Of a stretch of DNA of 14,183 nucleotides, positions 8,296-14,183 are shown one piece after another (position 1 is the stretch's first letter; every line of letters begins with the position of its first letter). The stretch is from Treponema sp. (GTDB taxonomy: Bacteria; Spirochaetota; Spirochaetia; Treponematales; Rectinemataceae). Below the pieces are notes generated by a model. It ran no database searches, was not told the origin of the DNA, and saw nothing but the letters and a program-made list of their open reading frames with translations. The translations under genes were made by a program, and so were the position numbers. Location of the stretch: contig JAAYWE010000291.1 of assembly GCA_012516755.1 (NCBI GenBank), positions 1 through 14,183 of the forward strand, written 5' to 3'.

Positions 8296-9296
8296 TCTTC
8301 ATCCTCGAATTTATATGTAGCAGACCTGAGTGGCTTCCTGGACTCGTTTGTCTTTGTATTTCTTGTTTCTTCTAATTCCGCACGCATTCTGAGATAGCTC
8401 TCATAACGGTCATGATGTATGATCCCTTCTTGTACGGCTTGTTTCACAAAGCAGTGCAACTCATATCTATGTGTACAGGAAGCACCAAACTCACAGAGCC
8501 CCAGAAATGGAACCATATCAGGAAAATAGAATCCAAGATCATCCGGTTCGATATTTCGTATCGCAAGCCTGCGAATACCCGGAGTATCGATTATGTCAAT
8601 ATCGCCGTTTGACGAAGAAACCATGGCTGAGAGGGTTGTAGTGTGCTTTCCTCTCTTATGTTTGTCCGAGATCTCGGCTATTCGCTGATCTGCTCCCGGA
8701 ATTAGACAATTTATGATGCTCGATTTTCCAGTACCGGATTGCCCTATAAAGACCGAAGTTTTTCCAAGGAGGCTCGTCCGAAGTTCATCGATTCCTATAG
8801 AATCCCGAACACTGCTCTTGACCACTCCATAGCCGAGTTTCTGGAATGCAGCGAGACGAGATTCGATAGAAACATCCAGACCTAAGTCGATCTTGTTGCA
8901 AACTATTAGAAAAGGCAGACCACAATATTCAGCCATCACACCCACCCTATCGATAAATCGAGGTCTAAAAGGAGGTGCTCTTGTACTGGCTATGCATACA
9001 ACAAGGTCGATATTAGCTGCTAAAACCTGTTTTGTTTCCCCTTTTTCGTTATAGCGACTTAATTCACTTTTCCTCTCAAAAATGGATTCTATGACTCCAT
9101 TCTGTTTCGATATGGGGATTACCGATACATGGTCGCCAGCAACAGGACTTTTGTAGCCTTGGAATGATGAATCGGTTATTTTGCCTTTGAGGGAGCATGT
9201 CAAAATATTCCCATCACTGCATCTGACTTTTGCATTTCGATTGCTAAACGAGACAACAACTCCTAAAACCGTGGATTCCTTACTATTGCCATTCAT
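8289..9296 (-). CDS. rsgA: Small ribosomal subunit biogenesis GTPase RsgA
   Basis: Circularly permuted GTPase (YjeQ/EngC) that tests late 30S subunit assembly and releases RbfA. Domains in order are an N-terminal OB fold; the permuted G domain with G4 NKID (134-137), G1 GQSGTGKS (185-192) and G3 DTPG (237-240); then a zinc domain with Cys268-x5-Cys274-x-His276-x5-Cys282. The G2 region is GKHTTT. I chose the ATG at 9296 (MNGNSKES) because it overlaps the murI stop as ATGA, giving 335 residues. A start at 9335 would add 13 residues and a 43-base overlap, and neither start has a Shine-Dalgarno. The last bases overlap the mutS2 start. The C-terminal tail beyond the zinc domain is charged and variable. 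The product is certain; the exact start is likely but not proven. Confidence 0.95.
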   Translation of the reverse strand: MNGNSKESTVLGVVVSFSNRNAKVRCSDGNILTCSLKGKITDSSFQGYKSPVAGDHVSVIPISKQNGVIESIFERKSELSRYNEKGETKQVLAANIDLVVCIASTRAPPFRPRFIDRVGVMAEYCGLPFLIVCNKIDLGLDVSIESRLAAFQKLGYGVVKSSVRDSIGIDELRTSLLGKTSVFIGQSGTGKSSIINCLIPGADQRIAEISDKHKRGKHTTTLSAMVSSSNGDIDIIDTPGIRRLAIRNIEPDDLGFYFPDMVPFLGLCEFGASCTHRYELHCFVKQAVQEGIIHHDRYESYLRMRAELEETRNTKTNESRKPLRSATYKFEDEEW

Positions 9297-10090
9297 AGAA
9301 GCTGTGGTTTGGAACAATTGAATCTTTCTGACCATGCAATTAAAGAAGGGTTGGCACCTTGATCCCCGGTGAGATAGAATCTTGGCTTTACGAATTGGCC
9401 TTCACTATGCTCTTTATCAGGAATGAGCTTTTGGAGAGAGCAAATCACTTTCCCCCTCGGATCCAGACATTTGACATTGAAAGCTTGTAGTTCATTCAAT
9501 TGATTAGTAATAGAATCTTCGAGAAGGATAAATTGGCTGCTGGCCAATACAATTCGATCTGTTCCTTCCTTGAGCGCATAATTTATATAAGGAGCTACCA
9601 TTGTCTGTGCGGAAAGCTTAGATGCAAAAGGAAGACGTTGTTCCGCATACTCGATCAGATCTTGAGCAGGAATTCTGATAACTTCACAATCAGGAGCATC
9701 TCTAGCTATCAAATAATCAAGGAAAGAATCCTCGGTAGTACGAGAGGTGGCAAGTAACGCTATTCGATGAGTCTGTGATTCATTCGCTGCCTCTGCGATA
9801 GGAGGTATGGCGCCAATTATTTGTAATGTTCTATGAGCTGCCTGAAGCTCCTTTAGTCCTATTTGAACAGCCGTCATACATGAAAGTATGAGGACTTCGG
9901 GATCAATCCTTGCCCGAATTCTCCTAAATCGTTCAAAGAGTATATCGCGGATCATCTCAGGTGACTTTGTTCCATACGGGAAGCCTGCATCATCAGCCAC
10001 ATAATCTATTTCTAAGAAGGGAAACTCCCGATTCACAGCCTGGACGAAAGGCAATCCCCCTATGCCTGAATCAAATACGCAGATGCGCAC
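9293..10090 (-). CDS. Glutamate racemase-family protein, second catalytic triad lost
   Basis: Belongs to the Asp/Glu racemase (MurI) family, whose active members supply D-glutamate for peptidoglycan. The 265-residue protein has the family N-terminus with VFDSGIGGL (5-13) and the substrate loop FPYGTKSPE (37-45). The first catalytic cysteine is kept in LSCMTA (Cys71), but the usual ACNTA Asn is Met72. At the second site the canonical GCTHYPL is ASSQFIL (183-189): the catalytic Cys is Ser184, Thr is Ser185 and His is Gln186. Two-base catalysis as in standard MurI is therefore unlikely, and the protein may be inactive, regulatory or act on another substrate. The start codon is GTG at 10090, preceded by AAGGAG (10100-10105) with 9 bases between. 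It lies 21 bp after the MCYKCG gene, and its stop overlaps rsgA as ATGA. Family membership is firm; racemase activity is doubtful. Confidence 0.85.
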   Translation of the reverse strand: MRICVFDSGIGGLPFVQAVNREFPFLEIDYVADDAGFPYGTKSPEMIRDILFERFRRIRARIDPEVLILSCMTAVQIGLKELQAAHRTLQIIGAIPPIAEAANESQTHRIALLATSRTTEDSFLDYLIARDAPDCEVIRIPAQDLIEYAEQRLPFASKLSAQTMVAPYINYALKEGTDRIVLASSQFILLEDSITNQLNELQAFNVKCLDPRGKVICSLQKLIPDKEHSEGQFVKPRFYLTGDQGANPSLIAWSERFNCSKPQLL

Positions 10091-10111
10091 CGTTCATTTC
10101 TCCTTAGATAT

Positions 10112-10402
10112 CTATTCACCAAACAGGGCATTGAATCTTCTCTTTGCGTCATCATCCTGCTTTGAATCTGCGGTTTCCCCTTTTTCGAGATATTTCTCAG
10201 AGACCATAAAAAATTCACAATGATTTCGTTTTTCTTTATCTTGCACAAGCTCCTCTATTGTTTCTCGGCAGTCCCAATGAGCACCTGGTGTATAAAAACG
10301 ACACATCAGGCACGCGTGCAGGTCTTTTCCGCATATATCACAGGTATCATTGAATCCTGGCCTATAATCATAGGCTAAATAAGAACCGCATTTATAGCAC
10401 AT
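10112..10402 (-). CDS. Conserved cysteine-rich MCYKCG protein, probable zinc ribbon
   Basis: A 96-residue soluble protein of unknown function. It begins MCYKCG and has eight cysteines at 2, 5, 21, 24, 31, 34, 45 and 62, arranged as CxxC pairs that suggest one or two zinc ribbons. The block CLMCRFYTPGAHWDCRE (31-47), followed by DKEKRNHCEFF, matches a small uncharacterised family I recall from spirochaetes and other bacteria, in which the protein starts at MCYKC. The last 25 residues are polar and variable. An in-frame TTG at 10438 could start a longer product, but it lies in the predicted -35 box, so I reject it. No Shine-Dalgarno precedes the ATG; a promoter sits 7 bases upstream, pointing to a leaderless mRNA. 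It heads the murI-like/rsgA/mutS2 unit. Function is unknown; zinc or RNA binding would be a guess. Confidence 0.8.
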   Translation of the reverse strand: MCYKCGSYLAYDYRPGFNDTCDICGKDLHACLMCRFYTPGAHWDCRETIEELVQDKEKRNHCEFFMVSEKYLEKGETADSKQDDDAKRRFNALFGE

Positions 10403-10409
10403 ATCAAAA

Positions 10410-10438
10410 ATTCTACATTGTAAGCGAAATGCTGACAA
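10410..10438 (-). promoter_or_regulatory. Sigma-70-type promoter of the MCYKCG-murI-rsgA-mutS2 unit, leaderless
   Basis: On the minus strand TTGTCA (10433-10438, five of six consensus bases) and TAGAAT (10410-10415, five of six) are separated by exactly 17 bp. The ATG at 10402 follows after only 7 bases, so transcription should begin at the start codon. This is the second such arrangement in the window. Confidence 0.65.
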
Positions 10439-10539
10439 GCGCTTGAAATCAATAGGAATAGCTGCAGCCTCTTATATCTACTTTTGGGCTTTGGTTTTTT
10501 AGTCTTGAGAATCCTCGCAGGATCATATAGGCTATAATC
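10439..10539. other. Divergent intergenic region between the MCYKCG and pentapeptide genes
   Basis: This 101-bp AT-rich stretch separates two divergent genes. It holds a T6 run (10495-10500), a short inverted repeat ATCCT-CGC-AGGAT (10511-10523) and a consensus TATAAT (10533-10538) one base before the pentapeptide ATG. No convincing -35 lies 16-18 bp before that TATAAT. A weak alternative is TTGAGA (10505-10510) with TATAGG (10526-10531), 15 bp apart and 8 bases from the ATG. Confidence 0.4.
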
Positions 10540-11139
10540 ATGTTCAAGGTTTCTGCTTGCTCAATAGAAGACTGTAGCTTGCCTGCTTTCTCACTAGAAA
10601 ACCTGTGCTATTATCACTTGCAGGACTATCCTGAGCGCATGAAGAAGGCCATGCAGGAGCTGCAAAGCAAAAACATTCTTCTTAATAGGGTCTTCGATAA
10701 TGCATTTCTTATGGGTCTCGATTTTTCTCGCTATCGTTTCGTTGGTTGCTCTTTTAGAAACGCAAGGATTCAGCATTCACTGTTTACAGGAGCTTCATTC
10801 CATTTATGTTTCTTTGATAGTTCTAGCTTCTTCTCTTGTGACCTTTCTGGCGCCGATGTAGATTTTTGTTCCTTTGGGAAATGTTCTTTTATGGACTGTA
10901 GCTTTGAAAATTCCGAACTCATCCAATCATGCTTCAATGGCTCTGTCATAGTGGATTGTACATTTGCGGGTTCGAATTTGTATAACTCTCGATTCATAAT
11001 GTGCGACATGAATACTGTCAATATTGACAATTGCGATTTCAAGAGAGCCTTTTATATTCCTTCTAAAGAGCAAAATGTCAGCTTCTCAAGATCGAATATT
11101 GCTGAGGCTGTCCGAGATCTGGAGCATCTCTATCTATGA
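10540..11139 (+). CDS. Pentapeptide-repeat protein with N-terminal Cys/His motif
   Basis: A 199-residue protein, probably cytosolic as no signal peptide or membrane segment is seen. Residues 7-26 hold Cys7-x4-Cys12-x10-Cys23-x2-His26, a small zinc-knuckle-like motif. From about residue 50 to 180 runs a pentapeptide-repeat right-handed beta helix, with repeating units such as CSFRN, CDLSG, CSFMD, CSFEN, CTFAG and CDFKR. Cys and Ser are frequent where classical repeats have Ala. Some members of this fold mimic DNA and shield gyrase, but most have no known role and no specific function is visible here. No good Shine-Dalgarno precedes the ATG; the start is kept because the Cys/His motif begins right after it. 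The stop overlaps the hydrolase start as ATGA, so the two are cotranslated. Confidence 0.85.
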   Translation: MFKVSACSIEDCSLPAFSLENLCYYHLQDYPERMKKAMQELQSKNILLNRVFDNAFLMGLDFSRYRFVGCSFRNARIQHSLFTGASFHLCFFDSSSFFSCDLSGADVDFCSFGKCSFMDCSFENSELIQSCFNGSVIVDCTFAGSNLYNSRFIMCDMNTVNIDNCDFKRAFYIPSKEQNVSFSRSNIAEAVRDLEHLYL

Positions 11140-11744
11140 AGATTTACCATCATTATTCGGTCTATGGCTTTTCGAATATATACACAATTGTAAATGAATC
11201 TTTAAAGAAGGCTATAATAGTAGATCCTTCAGAGATCACTCCGACTATGATCGAAAGAATCGAGCAAAACGAGCTCGATCTCTGCGGCATACTCGTCACC
11301 CATGACCATATTCATCATGTGAATGGATTATCTACTATCATGAAGATCTATAGTCCGACTATTTATGCTTCTGATGCAAAATTGCTTGGATTTCAGTGCA
11401 GGAAACTGAGGGACGGAGATGCATTTAGCGAAGCAGGCTTTGATATAACCGCAATAGCGGTGCCCGGCCATTCTCAGGATTCAATTGTATTTCTCATGGA
11501 AGGGTATTTTCTTTTTACCGGCGATGTGCTCCATGCGGGCGTTATTGGAAAAACAAATAGTGTTTTCAATACCAATGCGCTTATTGCCCGCATTAAGCAA
11601 AAACTATTTTGTCTTCCGGAAAGCACCCTTATTTTTCCCGGTCATGGTCCGCCAAGCACCATTGGTACGGAAAAAAGCGCTAATATATCTTTCCAGGAGG
11701 GCTTCGCCGAGCGCATTCGACCAAACTATGACTTTTTTGTATAG
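11136..11744 (+). CDS. Metallo-beta-lactamase-fold hydrolase (glyoxalase II-like)
   Basis: A 202-residue cytosolic protein with the ordered motifs of the MBL fold: IIVDPSE (27-33), THDHIHH (55-61), VPGHS (109-113, His112), FTGDVLHAG (127-135, Asp130) and PGHGPPSTIGTE (168-179, His170). Enzymes of this group hydrolyse thioesters such as S-lactoylglutathione or similar substrates; the substrate here is unknown. The canonical HxHxDH metal site reads H-D-H-I-H-H, so the Asp that usually binds the second metal is His60. This may change metal occupancy. Its ATG overlaps the stop of the pentapeptide gene. A GGAG lies 12 bases upstream, too far to be strong, which supports translational coupling. It ends 15 bp from the convergent isomerase-like gene. 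Confidence 0.88.
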   Translation: MKIYHHYSVYGFSNIYTIVNESLKKAIIVDPSEITPTMIERIEQNELDLCGILVTHDHIHHVNGLSTIMKIYSPTIYASDAKLLGFQCRKLRDGDAFSEAGFDITAIAVPGHSQDSIVFLMEGYFLFTGDVLHAGVIGKTNSVFNTNALIARIKQKLFCLPESTLIFPGHGPPSTIGTEKSANISFQEGFAERIRPNYDFFV

Positions 11745-11759
11745 GTAATAGCCGAAAGC

Positions 11760-13019
11760 CTAAAGTTGTGCAGAGATCGAAATCCTTCTGGTCCAATTGC
11801 CTCTAACCATGACAATGTGATTCCCCAGCGGATTTATAAGCAGCTCTTGAGCTTTTTCATTAGGGAGATTTATCAAAGCTTGCGTTCTGCATAAGCCTTC
11901 GTCGCGCGGACTTGCTATGATTCGAGCCGGAGAATACCAGAGTTTATCAAGATACTTCCCCCCTATTCTGAAAAGTGTCACTTCTTCCTTGGGCAGGATT
12001 CCTGATATTGCAACCCCAAGCCCTGATTCGAAATGGCTGCGCAGCGCATATCTGGATAGAATTGAGCGAGGCGCCGTGCAGTGCGCTATCAGCATTTCGG
12101 CTGAGTCTTCTCCTTTCTTTGCAATGATATGAGATGGATTGGCCATCCATCCAATCTGTCCTGTCAAAGAACGTATCCAGCTTAAGCCTATGATCGATGG
12201 AATATCGCCTTCGCAACCTGCATCGATTCCCTCATCAGCAAGCTGGGACAGAGCAAGACATCCTGTGCTCCGATCTTTGAGAATGAGATCGAAACAGCGC
12301 AGAGTAAGTGAGGAAAGTCTATATTTATCTACAAGAATCCTTAAGGCCTGCAATATCTGTATTGACTTTAGAATATCATCATTGCTCGGTTCAGCATAGA
12401 ATTCGGCCTTTTCCTGAAAATCCTCGATTACTGGAACTCCACAGGAGCTGGAGCGTATCTCTTCGATATTCCGCACAAGTTCTTCTAAAGGAATCTCGAC
12501 AAGCCTTACACCCCATGAGTTCATAGCTGCATGCAAATCCTGACTCGAGGCGATGAGCCAGTCCGAAGGTCTACCTATTACACCGATTTGGCAGCTTCGC
12601 ATTGTAATTCTGCTCTTACAGACGGCAATTATGTCCTCTAGCTCTTCAGCGTCGAATGCTCCTGAAGAATCGGCTTGAAGAATCAACCCTTTCCCACCCT
12701 CTTGTTTAACTTTTGCAAGAATCTCGAGACAAGCGGGCAGAGAGTTATGCGATGGATGAGCCAATAACACTATGGGCATTCTGAGATCGAGCATTCTTTC
12801 TCTAGAAATCAAGCTCATGGCTTCAGACTCAGTTCCACCTGTCAGTACGAGCATGAAAAGCGGCAGCTCAGAGTTTCTTGGATGAATCATATTAGATTCA
12901 AGCGTGTGTAATTCGCCTCCGAATCTCTGAAGTTTATCCTCGAAAACACTAAGCAACTGCTTTTTCTGAGGCTCGTCATGCAAAATCGATGAAATCACTG
13001 CATACTGGAAAATAGCCAT
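11760..13019 (-). CDS. L-fucose isomerase-family protein
   Basis: A 419-residue soluble protein related to the L-fucose/L-arabinose isomerase family (COG2407-like). Visible family blocks are TGGTE (60-64), LRCFDLI (240-246), LADEGIDAGCEGD (260-272), NPSH (294-297) and the C-terminal IAHCTAP (311-317). In active sugar isomerases, acidic and His residues in the central and C-terminal domains bind the metal. Asp262, Glu263, Glu270, Asp272, His297 and His313 are present, but I cannot assign them one by one. The protein is shorter than classical FucI (about 590 residues), as is typical of the related proteins of unknown substrate. No sugar transport or kinase genes are nearby, so fucose use is not supported by context. 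The ATG lies 9 bp after the hemW stop, and GAGG at the stop codon, 7 bases before the ATG, serves as its Shine-Dalgarno; the two genes form an operon. Confidence 0.75.
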   Translation of the reverse strand: MAIFQYAVISSILHDEPQKKQLLSVFEDKLQRFGGELHTLESNMIHPRNSELPLFMLVLTGGTESEAMSLISRERMLDLRMPIVLLAHPSHNSLPACLEILAKVKQEGGKGLILQADSSGAFDAEELEDIIAVCKSRITMRSCQIGVIGRPSDWLIASSQDLHAAMNSWGVRLVEIPLEELVRNIEEIRSSSCGVPVIEDFQEKAEFYAEPSNDDILKSIQILQALRILVDKYRLSSLTLRCFDLILKDRSTGCLALSQLADEGIDAGCEGDIPSIIGLSWIRSLTGQIGWMANPSHIIAKKGEDSAEMLIAHCTAPRSILSRYALRSHFESGLGVAISGILPKEEVTLFRIGGKYLDKLWYSPARIIASPRDEGLCRTQALINLPNEKAQELLINPLGNHIVMVRGNWTRRISISAQL

Positions 13020-13028
13020 ACCAAAACC

Positions 13029-14183
13029 TCATAAATCGAGTTCTTCTAGACATTCAACGAGAAATCGATTGAGTATATCAAAATTGTCCGGTCTAAGGGC
13101 AACAAAATCTCCATTTCTTACTATTTCGCTATTCCATCGCTTGAGGGCAGAAGGTATGCACTCCTCAACGTCTATTCCAAAGAGAGATTTAATTCTTTTT
13201 AGATCTATTCCTCGCGATGTCCGGAAACCCATCATTAGAAACTCGAACAGAGCGGTTTTTTTATCGATTATCTCTATATCTTTAGGAATCTCCATTGGGG
13301 CTTCGATATATGCGCTTATGTCTCTTGTCTCTGTGATTCTGATAATAGTGCCCAATTCCTGGCTTTCTTCACACATGGGGTATTGGATCGTGCTCACTCC
13401 TCCACTTCCTACTCCAAGATAGGGCTCCATATTCCAATATACGGCATTATGCCTGCATTCATGACCGGGTTTCGCATAATTCGAAACCTCATATCGATGA
13501 AATCCCTGGCCTTCTAAATATAAATCGACCTTATCACGCTCTTCGGCTAATTCATCAGAATCGGGCATAATTAATTTTCCAGAAGAGACTTGGCTTTCAA
13601 TCAATGTCCCTTTCTCCAGTGTTAAGTCATATATAGAAAGGTGTGAAACTCGGCCTATGAGGTATTCAAGTGAGTTCATAATGGAACTGTGGCCTTGCCG
13701 CCCTTTGTTTGTCTTATTGGGAATACCCATCAATAGATCCACTGATAACTCAAATGGATACTCGCAAAGGAGTTCTATGGCTTGCACCGCCTCATCTATA
13801 GAGCCTACTCGTCGCAAAATAGGCCATTCTTCTTCTGAGAGAGTCTGAATTCCAAGGGAGATACGATTCACTCCAGTTCCGGCGAGCATGTCGAGCAAGG
13901 CCTTATCAAGACTATCTGGATTAGCTTCGATGGTCCACTCGCAATCTGTATCCACAAATTGTTCAAGGTCGTCTATGAGTATTTTGAGTGCTCGTCTATC
14001 AATAACCGATGGCGTTCCCCCACCCAGGTATATTGTCGAAAAAGGCCCTGCTCCAAACAGTTTCGACCAATTCTGAATATTCATAAGCGTTGCTTGCACA
14101 TAGGAGATTTCATATTCGATTGTAGAGAAAGTTGGATCTTTGATCAGAGGCACAGAGAAAAAATCACAATAAGAACATCGATC
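13029..14183 (-). CDS. hemW: HemW-like radical SAM protein (partial, N-terminus off the right edge)
   Basis: Radical SAM protein of the HemN/HemW family; HemW acts as a heme chaperone rather than an oxygen-independent coproporphyrinogen oxidase. The frame is open to the right edge. Its first visible residues are DRCSYCDFF, holding the last two cysteines of the CxxxCxxC iron-sulfur motif, so the first Cys and the true start lie outside the window. Conserved blocks include YLGGGTPS, EANPDSLD, VNRISLGIQT, SVDLLMGIPN, YEVSNYAKPGHECRHN and YLGVGSGG, the last two typical of the HemW branch. A C-terminal HemN-type domain follows. A GTG at 14153 could be mistaken for the start, but it would delete the cluster motif. 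It is followed by the isomerase-like gene. The family call is firm; HemW rather than HemN is likely. Confidence 0.9.
   Translation of the reverse strand, partial: DRCSYCDFFSVPLIKDPTFSTIEYEISYVQATLMNIQNWSKLFGAGPFSTIYLGGGTPSVIDRRALKILIDDLEQFVDTDCEWTIEANPDSLDKALLDMLAGTGVNRISLGIQTLSEEEWPILRRVGSIDEAVQAIELLCEYPFELSVDLLMGIPNKTNKGRQGHSSIMNSLEYLIGRVSHLSIYDLTLEKGTLIESQVSSGKLIMPDSDELAEERDKVDLYLEGQGFHRYEVSNYAKPGHECRHNAVYWNMEPYLGVGSGGVSTIQYPMCEESQELGTIIRITETRDISAYIEAPMEIPKDIEIIDKKTALFEFLMMGFRTSRGIDLKRIKSLFGIDVEECIPSALKRWNSEIVRNGDFVALRPDNFDILNRFLVECLEELDL

Noticed and set aside
9297..9335. Longer RsgA start at 9335
   Set aside because: It gives a 43-base overlap without a Shine-Dalgarno; the ATGA overlap at 9296 matches other junctions here. 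Not fully excluded.
10403..10438. TTG start of the cysteine-rich protein at 10438
   Set aside because: The TTG is part of the predicted -35 box, and the family starts at MCYKCG.
11745..11759. Terminator between the converging hydrolase and isomerase-like genes
   Set aside because: Only 15 bp separate the stops and no hairpin is evident.

Overview
The window looks like ordinary chromosomal DNA of a spirochaete, probably a Treponema- or Rectinema-like lineage. This rests on protein character: a Treponema-style RuvA beginning MFNRIKG, the small MCYKCG cysteine-rich protein, and a cysteine-rich pentapeptide protein. No rRNA gene or other taxonomic marker is present, so the assignment is an inference. 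It is gene-dense, with every intergenic gap under about 150 bp. I see no mobile element, CRISPR array, tRNA or rRNA.

Layout, left to right. Positions 1-914 (minus) hold the N-terminal part of an AsmA/TamB-like envelope protein that runs off the left edge. Divergent from it, 968-1609 (plus) is thymidylate kinase (tmk), with a good promoter placed so close that the mRNA should be leaderless. A long minus-strand array covers 10402 down to 1672. It reads: an MCYKCG cysteine-rich protein, a glutamate-racemase-like protein (murI family), rsgA and mutS2; then a 147-bp gap with a promoter; then yebC, ruvC, ruvA, ruvB and queA. Many of these genes overlap at ATGA or by a few bases, suggesting translational coupling. 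Divergent from the array, 10540-11744 (plus) is a two-gene unit: a pentapeptide-repeat protein with an N-terminal Cys/His motif, overlapping a metallo-beta-lactamase-fold hydrolase. At the right, on the minus strand, a hemW-type radical SAM gene runs off the right edge, followed 9 bp later by an L-fucose-isomerase-family protein.

How the genes work together. The yebC-ruvC-ruvA-ruvB cluster is the Holliday-junction branch-migration and resolution machinery with a YebC/TACO1-family protein, followed by the queuosine gene queA. The upstream half joins ribosome-linked functions (RsgA in 30S maturation, MutS2 in ribosome rescue or anti-recombination) with a murI homologue.

The most notable points are: a murI homologue that has lost the second catalytic Cys-Thr-His triad; two promoters whose spacing to the ATG predicts leaderless mRNAs; a P-loop Lys-to-Thr change in Tmk; a metal-site Asp-to-His change in the hydrolase; a perfect 12-bp palindrome on the -35 of the yebC-ruv promoter; and two edge-truncated genes. 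I did not find a clear, wholly new multi-gene system. The best candidates for unknown biology are the MCYKCG/degenerate-racemase pair and the pentapeptide/hydrolase pair.
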